In this document: one piece after another, positions 44,165 to 52,572 of the stretch
Layout: each line of letters starts with the position of its first letter
Numbering within the stretch: position 1 is the first letter of the stretch
Source of the DNA: Paenibacillus_E qinlingensis
Lineage (GTDB): Bacteria; Bacillota; Bacilli; Paenibacillales; NBRC-103111
Length of the DNA: 64,000 nucleotides
Assembly (NCBI RefSeq): GCF_028746185.1
Contig: NZ_JAQIVH010000053.1
Coordinates: forward strand, 124,001 to 188,000
Reading direction: 5' to 3'
Notes under the pieces: model-generated
The model's database searches: none
What the model was told of the DNA's origin: nothing
The model's input: only the letters and a program-made list of their open reading frames with translations
Program-made: the position numbers and the translations under genes

Positions 44165-45071
44165 TTGCCTGGTTACTGAGATATTACATGAATCAATTCC
44201 TTGGGCCGAACTGGGCATGCAAGTAGTTGGCATTGCCGATCATGGCAAGAAGGCACTGGACTTATGTCTAGACCTTCGACCAGATATTTTGGTAACAGAT
44301 ATACAGATGCCATTTTGCAATGGGTTAGAAGTGGCGTTAGAGCTTATGGAGCAGGACATTCCAACGAAAATCATTCTGATAAGCGGTGTACAAGATTTTG
44401 ATTACGCTAGGCTGGCGTTAAATGTGAAAGCAGCTGGATATATTCTTAAACCCATTCAGCTTAAAGAAGTGATTTCCGTATTAAAAAAAGCACGGGATGC
44501 CATTGAAATGGAATTTCAACGTGAACAGGTTATTCAGCGACTCACTTCGCAACTTTCAGAAAACATGTCTCTGATGCGAGATAAGTTTCTAACCAATCTT
44601 ATTGTAGAGGGGATGGAAAGCGACGACGAACTTCAAGAACGCTTAGTGTATTTTAATTTGCCGTTTGCAATTACGCAAGACATCACGGTGGCAGTTGCCA
44701 AAATGGATGAGTACGAACATCGGGTGAGAAAAGAAGGCGTCGAGCGCGTACAGTTTTTTAACTTTTCCATTAGAAACATCATTGAACAAACATTAAATAA
44801 CTTTCAAGCAGGCATTTGCTTTTCAACAAAAGATAATGAATTTGTCATTATTTTTGGCGAAGAGTACGGTTCTGAAGAAAAAATGAATCAAATTTTCGAG
44901 GGAATTGAACATCTGTTAATTAACTTCGGAGATATATCGCTTTCTATTGGCATTGGAAACTGTGTGAGTGTCAAAAAGGCGAATCTATCTTATAGTTGCG
45001 CTTGCAGTGCAATAAGCTACAAGTTTTATACCGGCAGTAATTCTATTATTCATATTAATGATATTAGTTGA
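44136..45071 (+). CDS. YesN-type response regulator, N-terminal part (frameshifted)
   Basis: 311 codons ending at a stop that cuts the protein before its DNA-binding domain. The receiver domain is normal: VLADDD, phospho-acceptor Asp55 in LVTDIQMP, Lys in YILKPIQL. The middle region is as in YesN proteins up to SNSIIHINDIS. The rest of the protein continues in the next frame from about 45067. Skipping one base near 45066 would join the two parts into a regulator of about 520 residues, the usual family length. The ribosome site GCGGAGG is good and the gene overlaps the kinase gene. It is either a real one-base insertion (pseudogene), a sequence error, or a rare frameshift gene. Confidence 0.85.
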   Translation: MLTVVLADDDCLVTEILHESIPWAELGMQVVGIADHGKKALDLCLDLRPDILVTDIQMPFCNGLEVALELMEQDIPTKIILISGVQDFDYARLALNVKAAGYILKPIQLKEVISVLKKARDAIEMEFQREQVIQRLTSQLSENMSLMRDKFLTNLIVEGMESDDELQERLVYFNLPFAITQDITVAVAKMDEYEHRVRKEGVERVQFFNFSIRNIIEQTLNNFQAGICFSTKDNEFVIIFGEEYGSEEKMNQIFEGIEHLLINFGDISLSIGIGNCVSVKKANLSYSCACSAISYKFYTGSNSIIHINDIS

Positions 45072-45696
45072 AATAAAGCTAGGCGAATGTCCTAAAGTAA
45101 TGAAATTATTTGAAGAGTATTACTCACTGCTTTCCAAAGTAAATCAATTTTCTAGGGAATATATTCAAGGCCGTTTTTTGGAATTGGTCATTGATGCTCA
45201 CCGCGAGATTTGTGAAACCGAAGATGAGGTGGAGGAAGTAAATACAAACTATATGATTGCTTTGCAAGCGATTATGAGGGTTGAGTCTATTACAGAAATC
45301 AAACCGCATGTAAGCAAAATGCTAATCTGCATTGCTGACTACTATAGCGCTAAGTATAACAAAAAGCATAATACGCTAGTTGAACGAATTAAACGCTATG
45401 TAAACCAGCATTTTAAAGAGAATATTTCTCTAACAGAGATCGCTAGCGAAGTATTTATGTCTCCTACCTATATTTGTGCAGTTTTCAAACGCGAAACAGG
45501 ACAAACGATAAATGAATTTATCATAGTCATAAAGATGAATTATGCGAAAAAGATGTTAGAAAGCACCAAATTGAAGATTATGGATATTTCTGAAGATTTG
45601 GGATATGAAAATTCTCAGTATTTCTCCTATTCCTTCAAAAAATATTTAGGGGAAACACCACAACAATACAGAAACAGTTGTGCTCAGAAAATATAA
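45058..45696 (+). CDS. YesN-type response regulator, C-terminal AraC part (frameshifted)
   Basis: About 212 codons in the frame one base ahead of the preceding part. It carries the end of the middle region and a complete AraC helix-turn-helix pair (ISLTEIASEVFMSPTYICAV and IMDISEDLGYENSQYFSYSF, ending GETPQQYRNS). No ribosome site precedes the ATG at 45058, so independent translation is doubtful, although stop-start coupling with the upstream frame is possible because the ends overlap by 14 nt. If it is made alone, it would be a DNA-binding protein free of phosphorylation control. Confidence 0.8.
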   Translation: MILVEIKLGECPKVMKLFEEYYSLLSKVNQFSREYIQGRFLELVIDAHREICETEDEVEEVNTNYMIALQAIMRVESITEIKPHVSKMLICIADYYSAKYNKKHNTLVERIKRYVNQHFKENISLTEIASEVFMSPTYICAVFKRETGQTINEFIIVIKMNYAKKMLESTKLKIMDISEDLGYENSQYFSYSFKKYLGETPQQYRNSCAQKI

Positions 45697-45726
45697 CATT
45701 TTAATAATGAAATGGAGAATGCTATC

Positions 45727-46644
45727 GTGAAACAATTGGCTCTTGGAAAAAGTGATCTATTAACATCGGAGATATCCCTTGGCTGTATGCGAATTGCGGA
45801 AATGGAATCCTCAGAGGTTGCTCAATTAATCGGAGCTGCACTCGACGCACGTATTAACTTGTTTGATCATGCTGATATTTATGGAAATGGCAGGTCAGAA
45901 GAAGTCTTTGCGAAGGCTGTTGGTATGTTGCCGATTGCTCGAGAGGACATAGTTATTCAATCCAAATGCGGGATACGGAAAGGCTATTACGATTTCTCAA
46001 AAGACTATATTGTATCTTCTGTAGAGGGGATCCTGCAACGGTTGCATACAGATTATCTAGATGTGCTTATTCTGCATCGACCTGATACACTCATGGAACC
46101 CGAGGAAGTCGCCGAAGCTTTCGATCAGTTATATCATAGTGGGAAGGTCCGCCATTTCGGAGTCAGCAACCATAACTCCATGCAGATTGAATTGCTACAC
46201 CGTTATTTGAATCAGAGGCTGATCGTCAATCAGTTGCAATTTGGTTTGGCATTCAGCGGTATGGTCGATACAGGGTTAAATGTGAATATGAATCATGATG
46301 CCTCCATAAATCGGGACGGCAGCATTCTGGAATATTGCAGAGTGAAAGAAATGACGATTCAAACGTGGTCTTCATTGCAATACGGTTTTTTTGCAGGAAC
46401 TTTCTTGAATAATGATCTGTATCCGGAGTTGAACAAGACACTAAATCGGATAGCTGAAGTGAAATCTGTGACGAGCGCAGCCGTTGCAATCGCATGGGTA
46501 CTCCGACATCCGGCACGGATGCAACCTGTTTTGGGAACTACCAATGCAATGCGACTAACCGAAATGGCAAAGGCGAGTGAAATATCGCTAAGCAAACAAG
46601 AATGGTATGAATTATATTTGGCAGCTGGAAATAAACTTCCTTGA
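45727..46644 (+). CDS. Aldo/keto reductase (YdhF/YqkF-like)
   Basis: About 305 residues, an NADPH-dependent aldo/keto reductase barrel. The catalytic tetrad is visible: Asp and Tyr in NLFDHADIYGNG, Lys in IQSKCGI and His in ILHRPD. ISLGCMRI and GKVRHFGVSNHN are family landmarks and place it near E. coli YdhF. The start is taken as GTG at 45727, with TGGAGA upstream; an ATG five codons earlier is possible. It follows the broken regulator gene by about 30 nt and points the same way as the kinase, so it may belong to the sugar-acid utilisation unit. Confidence 0.9.
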   Translation: MKQLALGKSDLLTSEISLGCMRIAEMESSEVAQLIGAALDARINLFDHADIYGNGRSEEVFAKAVGMLPIAREDIVIQSKCGIRKGYYDFSKDYIVSSVEGILQRLHTDYLDVLILHRPDTLMEPEEVAEAFDQLYHSGKVRHFGVSNHNSMQIELLHRYLNQRLIVNQLQFGLAFSGMVDTGLNVNMNHDASINRDGSILEYCRVKEMTIQTWSSLQYGFFAGTFLNNDLYPELNKTLNRIAEVKSVTSAAVAIAWVLRHPARMQPVLGTTNAMRLTEMAKASEISLSKQEWYELYLAAGNKLP

Positions 46645-46655
46645 TCGGAAGAGGT

Positions 46656-46700
46656 TAGCAAAAAATAAGAAAAAAGTTGCGGACCGACGTTCCGCAACTT
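46656..46700 (-). terminator. Terminator after the minus-strand aldo/keto reductase gene
   Basis: Perfect 10-bp stem AAGTTGCGGA/TCCGCAACTT with a 7-nt loop. On the minus strand it is followed by CTTTTTTCTTATTTTTT. It lies between convergent genes and may serve both. Confidence 0.88.
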
Positions 46701-46757
46701 CTCCATAAACCATATATACGTTTTACACTATATCAATCAAGTATAACCCCGACTGAG

Positions 46758-47696
46758 CTACACCGTAGCCTCAGTCAAATCAAGCCAGGCTAGCTCCTGT
46801 GGCGACAGTACGAGCTCTGCGCCATCGCGGCAGGAGACCATCTCGGCCTCGCTGCGCGCTCCGATCAGCGCACACGCCGGGAACGGCTGGCTTAGCACGT
46901 AAGCGAGCGCGATTTGGATCGCGCTGACGCCTTTCTCCTGCGCGAGATCCTTTGCGCGCTGCAACCGCGTCCAGTTCTCGTCGCTGTAGAATACGCGAAC
47001 GAGATCAGCGTTATCGCGGACTTCCGGCGAGAACCGGCCCGTGAAGAAACCGCGCGCCTGCGAAGACCACGACAGCAGTGGAAACTTCTGCTCTTCGTAC
47101 CAGCGCAAGGCCTCGCTATCTGCTGACACGCAGCCAGCCCAGAACGGCTCATTTGGCTTAGCGAGACTGAGGTTAGGCGAGCTGAAGCTAAAGCCGACAA
47201 GGCCATGCTGTGCGGCATATTCATTCGCTTCCTGCAAACGCTGGTGCGTCCAGTTAGATCCGCCGAAAGCACGAATACGGCCAGCTTCTAGATGTTCATT
47301 CAAGGCTTCAACAATAACACCAACAGGTGTTGCCGGGTCGTCCCGATGTAAACCGTACAAATCGATGTAGTCCGTACGCATCCGATCTAAACTTGTCAGT
47401 AAGTCCTGACGAATGGCTTCCGGATTCACGCGAGGGCCGTTACTATCATGGTGAGCACCTTTGGTGAATATCACCATCTCTTCCCTTTTCCCCGTTTCTT
47501 CCAACCAAATACCAATCGCTTGCTCGCTTTGCCCACCACAATAAATATGAGCAGTATCAATCGTGTTCCCGCCTATAGCCAAATAATGATGGAGGATTTC
47601 ACTAACTTCATGCGGGTTGTCTAGTTTGAAAAAGTCAGATCCCATTACCAACTTGGATACCGGTTTATCTAATCCTTTAATCTGAATATGCTTCAT
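46758..47696 (-). CDS. Aldo/keto reductase
   Basis: 312 residues. The catalytic positions are Asp and Tyr in NTIDTAHIYCGG, Lys in IFTKGAH and His in LYGLHRDD. RIRAFGGSNWT and WSSQARGFFTGR are typical of the group. It lies 30 nt after the Gfo/Idh gene on the same strand, so both are probably transcribed together from near 48.75 kb. The 3' half (about 46758-47280) is strikingly GC-rich compared with the 5' half and the neighbours, which suggests recombination with a different allele or unusual codon use. The substrate is unknown, probably a sugar or sugar derivative. Confidence 0.92.
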   Translation of the reverse strand: MKHIQIKGLDKPVSKLVMGSDFFKLDNPHEVSEILHHYLAIGGNTIDTAHIYCGGQSEQAIGIWLEETGKREEMVIFTKGAHHDSNGPRVNPEAIRQDLLTSLDRMRTDYIDLYGLHRDDPATPVGVIVEALNEHLEAGRIRAFGGSNWTHQRLQEANEYAAQHGLVGFSFSSPNLSLAKPNEPFWAGCVSADSEALRWYEEQKFPLLSWSSQARGFFTGRFSPEVRDNADLVRVFYSDENWTRLQRAKDLAQEKGVSAIQIALAYVLSQPFPACALIGARSEAEMVSCRDGAELVLSPQELAWLDLTEATV

Positions 47697-47726
47697 CTAT
47701 GTTCTCCAGCCTCTCGGTTTGAAATA

Positions 47727-48722
47727 TTAAAGCTGAACGCGAGCGCGTTCTGTTGCGGATTTCAAGCAAGCGTCAATAACTTTCAAATTCAGAATGGCAT
47801 CATTTGCAGGGAAACGTTGCGCTTTTTCACCCCAAGCCGCATAGGCCATATCGTCAACCTGCAGGGCGTATTGGTTAAGGAAAGGAACTTTTTCTTCGCG
47901 CTGCTCGTTGCCAACATAAACTTGGAAATGACCGGATTCTTCGGTTGGTGTTACAAATGCGGATGGAATCACAATGCGTCCCTTGGATCCTAGAATCTCA
48001 AGTGTATTTCGGAACGATGCCCACATCCCGCAATCGAACGTGAGGGCAACATTGCCACTGAATTCTACAAGTCCAGACATCATCATATCGACGTTATCGT
48101 GCTCAGGTGAGAAGAATGCATGTGTGGTAACAGCCTCAGGCTCACGGTCTAGGAGATATCTAGCCGCACTTAGCGGGTAACAGCCAACATCATAGACTGA
48201 GCCGCCGCCCCATTCGCGGACGAAACGAACATTTTTGCTATCATTTGGATTACTGAATGTAAATGCACCGTGAATACCGCGAATATCTCCGATTTCGCCA
48301 GATTGCATGATTTCTTTCACACGCTCGTAACGTGGGTGATGGCGGTACATGAAAGCTTCAGCGAACAGTACACCAGCTTCTTCACTAGCGGTAACCATTT
48401 CCTGGGTTTCAGCTGCCGTCAGTGCAGCAGGTTTCTCACAGAGTACATGCTTTCCTGCTTGGGCTGCGCGTATCGTCCATTCTTTATGTAGATGGTTTGG
48501 AAGTGGGATATAGATCGCATCAATCTCTGGATCTGCAATCAATTCTTCATAGCTGCCATAAGCTTTCGGGATATCAAGCTTGGCGGCAACCTCTTGTGAT
48601 TTTTCCAAATTGCGGCTGGCGATTGCGCTTACAACACCTGTTTGCGATTGCTGAATCCCCGGGATACAGGCACGGATGGCAATACCCGCGCAGCCTAAAA
48701 TTCCCCAACGTAGTTTAGTCAT
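47727..48722 (-). CDS. Gfo/Idh/MocA family oxidoreductase
   Basis: 331 residues. The N-terminal Rossmann domain has GILGCAGIA, YGSYEELIADPEIDAIYI and the catalytic-lysine motif VLCEKPAA. The C-terminal alpha/beta domain is standard (GGSVYDVGCYPLSAARYLL). These enzymes oxidise or reduce sugars and inositols with NAD(P). It is the first gene of a two-gene unit with the aldo/keto reductase and is divergent from an AraC regulator, which is the likely controller. Confidence 0.93.
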   Translation of the reverse strand: MTKLRWGILGCAGIAIRACIPGIQQSQTGVVSAIASRNLEKSQEVAAKLDIPKAYGSYEELIADPEIDAIYIPLPNHLHKEWTIRAAQAGKHVLCEKPAALTAAETQEMVTASEEAGVLFAEAFMYRHHPRYERVKEIMQSGEIGDIRGIHGAFTFSNPNDSKNVRFVREWGGGSVYDVGCYPLSAARYLLDREPEAVTTHAFFSPEHDNVDMMMSGLVEFSGNVALTFDCGMWASFRNTLEILGSKGRIVIPSAFVTPTEESGHFQVYVGNEQREEKVPFLNQYALQVDDMAYAAWGEKAQRFPANDAILNLKVIDACLKSATERARVQL

Positions 48723-48855
48723 GCTTGTATTTCTCCTTTTTCTAGCGGAATGTGTAACGTTATATTGCTATTATAAAATGAGTTATTTAAAATGAATATA
48801 ACAATATATTGAATCGACTATCGTAATATTGTCATTAGAGATGAGGTCTTATTCG

Positions 48856-49701
48856 ATGCGTAGACATGTTATGTTACCAAAGTTACAGCAATCCATGTAT
48901 TTCATATTCCCAGAATCCGTAGGCTGGTATAGCGAAGAGCCCCAACATGAAGTCGAGCGGCCAGAGGGCGTATGGTCAACGTATAGTTTGCATTTTGTTA
49001 TTTCAGGAAAAGGGTATGTGGAGATCGAGGGACAGTTATACACTTTGCAAAAGGGGGATGCCTTCTTATTCCCGCCCTATCAAGAGCAGCGTTATTACAG
49101 TTCGAAAGATGATCCATGGGATGTTCGGTGGGTGCATTTTTATGGGGATCAGATCAAGGAGTTCCTGTTGGAAAAGGGATTTCTGCGCAATTTGTGGACG
49201 TTAAAAAGAAGTGCTGAGCTTGAGAAAGCTTTCAATGAACTGCTTTTAGAAGGGGAAGCCCATCAAATACTTCGCCCTACGCAGTTGAGCACGTTGATGT
49301 ATATGATTTTGTGCGAATTCATGAGCTATGCGTCACCGTTAACGGTCAATCGAGGGACGGAATCGGTGGATCGGATTCTAGCCTTGCTTCCAGAGATGCA
49401 GCGTAGAGCTTGCGAGCCATTTAATCTTGAGGAGTGGGCGGAGCTAACGGGCGTCACTACGTATTATTTTTGTAAAATATTTCGAAAAGCCACCTCGATG
49501 ACGCCGCTGTCGTTCATTACACTTTGCCGAATCCAATTCGCTAAGCAGCGATTAATTGAGAAAGAAAATTGGCCGATCAAGGACATCGCAGGTGAGGCGG
49601 GGTATACGTCTGCGAGCTATTTCAATCAGCGATTTCATGAACATGAAGGCATGACGCCGAGTGAGTTCCGCAGCTTATATATGAAAGGCTCCTTCAGCTA
49701 A
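48856..49701 (+). CDS. AraC family regulator with cupin-type sensor domain
   Basis: About 281 residues. An N-terminal AraC_binding cupin (VISGKGYVEIEGQLYTLQKG, AFLFPPYQEQRYY) is followed by the C-terminal helix-turn-helix pair (FNLEEWAELTGVTTYYFCKI and IKDIAGEAGYTSASYFNQRF). The ATG at 48856 has ATGAGG 9 nt upstream; earlier in-frame ATG and TTG codons lack a site. It is divergent from the Gfo/Idh-aldo/keto reductase pair across about 130 nt of AT-rich DNA, and probably activates that unit in response to a sugar. Confidence 0.9.
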   Translation: MRRHVMLPKLQQSMYFIFPESVGWYSEEPQHEVERPEGVWSTYSLHFVISGKGYVEIEGQLYTLQKGDAFLFPPYQEQRYYSSKDDPWDVRWVHFYGDQIKEFLLEKGFLRNLWTLKRSAELEKAFNELLLEGEAHQILRPTQLSTLMYMILCEFMSYASPLTVNRGTESVDRILALLPEMQRRACEPFNLEEWAELTGVTTYYFCKIFRKATSMTPLSFITLCRIQFAKQRLIEKENWPIKDIAGEAGYTSASYFNQRFHEHEGMTPSEFRSLYMKGSFS

Positions 49702-49801
49702 ATCAGTGATCCCGGGCTTGGTACTAGTAAAAGTTAGTACTTTTGGAAGGCATGCTAGCACGGTACTCTTAGTCTGTAGAGACGATAAGGGGGCTGAGCA
49801 G

Positions 49802-50437
49802 ATGCAAAATCAAGCGAATAAGAAACCTTTTCAAACCAATTGGATGCTGCATGTGATTCTGGTGGTGTGGCTGGGCGTGTGGGGATGGTTGGCGATTGCG
49901 CCGCATAGTCGTGGGGACTGGGTGTTAGAAAATCTGTTGACATGGGCTGCATTACTTGGATTCATTGCTACGTATAAGGTATTTACATTTTCAAATTTAA
50001 CGTATGGCTTATTGGCGATTTTCCTGTTGTTGCATAGTGTAGGGGCTCATTTTTCATACAATGGGACGTGGTTCGATCCTTGGTTGCGGAGTTTATTCGG
50101 GTCTGAGCGGGATCACTTTGATCGGCTTGTTCATTTGAGTTTCGGATTGCTATGTGCCTATCCCATATTTGAAGGTTTGCGGTCATGGACAACACTTGGG
50201 AGAAGATGGATTTATGTGATGACGTGTGTTATCGTTTTGGCTATGGGTGCGTTCTATGAGCTTATTGAAATGTGGGTCGCCATGATCGTAGCACCTGAGA
50301 TCGGTACTTTATTCGTGGGTGCGCAAGGCGATCCTTGGGATGCACAACATGATATGGAGCTTGCCCTATATGGTGCGATTATCGCGATGTGTGTGACGGC
50401 TTATGGGAAACGAAGGAAAGTGGAAGATTACTTATAG
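49802..50437 (+). CDS. DUF2238 membrane protein (YjdF-like)
   Basis: About 211 residues with six or so hydrophobic helices (MLHVILVVWLGVWGWLAIA, LLTWAALLGFIATYKVFTF, WIYVMTCVIVLAMGAFYELI). Conserved family parts include FGSERDHFDRLVHLSFGLL and VGAQGDPWDAQHDM. Pfam DUF2238; E. coli YjdF has the same size. Function is unknown. The ATG at 49802 is preceded by AAGGGGGC. The gene lies alone between the AraC gene and the lactonase gene, whose start is 25 nt downstream. Confidence 0.85.
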   Translation: MQNQANKKPFQTNWMLHVILVVWLGVWGWLAIAPHSRGDWVLENLLTWAALLGFIATYKVFTFSNLTYGLLAIFLLLHSVGAHFSYNGTWFDPWLRSLFGSERDHFDRLVHLSFGLLCAYPIFEGLRSWTTLGRRWIYVMTCVIVLAMGAFYELIEMWVAMIVAPEIGTLFVGAQGDPWDAQHDMELALYGAIIAMCVTAYGKRRKVEDYL

Positions 50438-50462
50438 GGGAGAATGGGAGGCAGAGTTGGTA

Positions 50463-51605
50463 ATGGCAAATGAGCGTGAGAGTGCGAATGCAGGTGCAAG
50501 TGAAAATGCACAGGCAAATACAAACTCAAATGAAAATGCACAGGCATATGTGTATGTTGGTTCATATACGGATGATCAGCATCCGGTGGGCATTTCTTTA
50601 TATAGTTTTAATAGGCAGTATGGTAAATTGACGCTGGTTGAAACGTACAGCGATTTGCCGAATGCTTCGTTTCTAGCGGTGAACAAGGATAAAACCGTCT
50701 TGTACGCTGTAAGTGAAACGGTGTCATATGAAGGAAGATTCGGAGGCTCGGCAGCAGCCTATGCGATTGAAGCGGGTACGGGGAGATTGAGCAAAATCAA
50801 TCAACAACCGGCAGACGGCTCAGCGCCTTGCTACATTAGCTTGGATGCTACGGGCCGCAGGGTGTATGTGGCGAATTACTTAAGCGGCGATGTGACGGTG
50901 TTTCCCGTTGAGGCTGGCGGCGGTTTGGGTGAACATACGCAGCTGATCAAGCATGAGGGCCAGCTTGGACCGCAAGCGGATCGCCAAGAAGCGCCGCATG
51001 CGCACTCGATTGTTCCGTCACCGGACAATCGGTTTGCTGTTTCGGCTGATCTAGGCATTGATCGGCTAGTCGTTAGCCGCATTGACGCGGATAGCGGGGA
51101 CCTGCTGCCGCATGGCGGAGCAGCGGTCAAGCCGGGCGCGGGCCCGCGGCATGTGGTGTTTAACGCGGAGAGCACGCATGTGTACGCGATCAATGAGCTG
51201 GACAACACGGTGACCGTGTTGTCTTATGAGGCGGACGCGGGCCGCATGGCCGCGGTCCAGAACTTGTCGACACTGCCGGAGGACTTCGACGGTGTCAGCT
51301 ATTGCGCGGACATCCACCTCGCAGAGGATGGCCGTTTCTTGTACGCATCGAACCGCGGACACGATAGTATCGCGGTTTATGGGGTCGACCGAGACAGCGG
51401 CACGCTGTCGGTCGTGGGTTGGCACTCGACGCGGGGGCAGTGGCCGCGGAACTTCGCGCTTTCGCCGCAGGACGAGTTCCTGCTCGCGGCGAATCAGAAC
51501 TCGAACAGCATCGTTGTTTTCCGCAGGGATGCGGAGACAGGGATGCTGCATGAGACGGAGCAAACTGTAGCGGTATCGCGACCGGTTTGCGTGAAATTTC
51601 TATAA
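50463..51605 (+). CDS. Lactonase family protein (6-phosphogluconolactonase-like beta-propeller)
   Basis: About 380 residues. A seven-bladed propeller of the PF10282 family, to which the Pgl lactonases of E. coli and B. subtilis (YkgB) belong; these hydrolyse 6-phosphogluconolactone. Landmarks are YVGSYTDDQHPVGISLYSF, PCYISLDATGRRVYVANYLS, PHAHSIVPSPDNRF, and GPRHVVFNAESTHVYAINEL. The propeller normally starts near residue 2-5; here it is preceded by about 28 residues of low complexity with two copies of ENAQA. The second half of the gene (from about 50880) is much more GC-rich than its neighbours. The ATG has GGGAGGC upstream at a long spacing. Confidence 0.88.
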   Translation: MANERESANAGASENAQANTNSNENAQAYVYVGSYTDDQHPVGISLYSFNRQYGKLTLVETYSDLPNASFLAVNKDKTVLYAVSETVSYEGRFGGSAAAYAIEAGTGRLSKINQQPADGSAPCYISLDATGRRVYVANYLSGDVTVFPVEAGGGLGEHTQLIKHEGQLGPQADRQEAPHAHSIVPSPDNRFAVSADLGIDRLVVSRIDADSGDLLPHGGAAVKPGAGPRHVVFNAESTHVYAINELDNTVTVLSYEADAGRMAAVQNLSTLPEDFDGVSYCADIHLAEDGRFLYASNRGHDSIAVYGVDRDSGTLSVVGWHSTRGQWPRNFALSPQDEFLLAANQNSNSIVVFRRDAETGMLHETEQTVAVSRPVCVKFL

Positions 51606-51647
51606 GATTCGCTGACGTGCAGCATTAGGCGCTATTGTTGAAAAAAG

Positions 51648-51681
51648 GAGGGGCAAGTTTCGACTTGCGCCTCTTTTTTTT
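51648..51681 (+). terminator. Intrinsic terminator after the lactonase gene
   Basis: Eleven-bp stem with one mismatch (GAGGGGCAAGT and ACTTGCGCCTC), 4-nt loop TTCG, then eight T. Confidence 0.94.
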
Positions 51682-51690
51682 GTGGCGTGA

Positions 51691-51902
51691 GCTGTAACCG
51701 TGAAAAACACGCTTACAGCTGTGGAAAGCGCCGAAAGCACCTGCCCCTCGTGCTGTAACGGTAAAAAACACGCTTACAGCTGTGGAAAGTGCCGAAAGCA
51801 CCTGTTCCTCGTGCTGTAGTGATGAAAAACACGCTTACAGCTACAATAGTACCCAAAATCAACAGCCCGACGCGCTGTAACGGTGAAAAACATCACTACG
51901 AT
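51691..51902. repeat. Second array of 61-bp units with the same hairpin core
   Basis: Four units begin at 51691, 51752, 51813 and 51874, again exactly 61 bp apart. The core arms (GCTGTAAC..GTG and CACGCTTACAGC around AAAAA) belong to the same family as the array at 20430, but the 32-bp linker is different (starts TGTGGAAAG). The fourth unit is degenerate. It starts 10 nt after a terminator. No open frame is supported. Confidence 0.9.
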
Positions 51903-51961
51903 CACGAAATATGCTCCCCAACCCTAAGCGCTGCGACGATTAAAAAATCCGCCAAAAATTA

Positions 51962-52011
51962 GTTGCACATGCAACGTATTCGGCGTACACTAAATTAGTG
52001 GCAAGTGCAAC
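51962..52011 (+). promoter_or_regulatory. Promoter with two MarR-type operators
   Basis: Operator 1 GTTGCACATGCAAC (51962-51975) and operator 2 GTGGCAAGTGCAAC (51998-52011) share the form GTTGCA-NN-TGCAAC. Between them lies a promoter: TTGCAC at 51963, spacer 17, TACACT at 51986. Operator 1 covers the -35 and operator 2 lies just past the -10, so binding would block transcription of the MarR-MFS operon. Confidence 0.75.
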
Positions 52012-52122
52012 GATTCGGAAGATCGATTAGTCAGGTTTAGTTAAGTAGTTGTTAGATGTTAGTTAGTTAGTTGTTAGTTAGTTTTAGTATAGCCATACAT
52101 TCAGAAACAAGGAGGGGTTGCA

Positions 52123-52572
52123 ATGATTGAAACACGAAATTCGATTCCACGGTGGGTCTCGCTAATTTACCGGTACGGACAGATGTATATCGGTGAGCAT
52201 TTAAAGCGATTCGAGATAGGCAGAGGTCAGCATATTTTCCTCAATGCGTTGTATAAAGAGGACGGTTTAACGCAAGAAGAGCTGTCCGACTATTTGAAAA
52301 TAGATAAAGGCACGACTGCGAAAGCGCTGAAAAAGCTAGAAGAGCAAGGTTACATAACGCGCACTGTCAGTGAAAAAGATAAGCGATGCTACGAGGTTTT
52401 ATTGACGGATAAAGCTCGCGGAATTAAAGAAGATGTGCGGAAAGTACTTACCGATTGGCGAGAACGATTGACGTTCGGGATGTCGGATGAAGAGAAGGGG
52501 ATGGCCCTTACGATTTTGGAGAAAATGGGTCATAATGCGGCTCACTTTGCTGAAGAAGAGGTAGGCCGATGA
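52123..52572 (+). CDS. MarR family transcriptional regulator
   Basis: 149 residues. The winged helix is LTQEELSDYLKIDKGTTAKA with the wing at TRTVSEKDKRCYEVLLT; helices at both ends form the dimer. AAGGAGGGG precedes the ATG. Its last 4 nt overlap the MFS gene, which is the usual layout for a ligand-released repressor of an exporter. The two operators at 51962 and 51998 support autoregulation. The leader between promoter and gene contains a run of TTAG repeats at about 52027-52090. Confidence 0.93.
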   Translation: MIETRNSIPRWVSLIYRYGQMYIGEHLKRFEIGRGQHIFLNALYKEDGLTQEELSDYLKIDKGTTAKALKKLEEQGYITRTVSEKDKRCYEVLLTDKARGIKEDVRKVLTDWRERLTFGMSDEEKGMALTILEKMGHNAAHFAEEEVGR

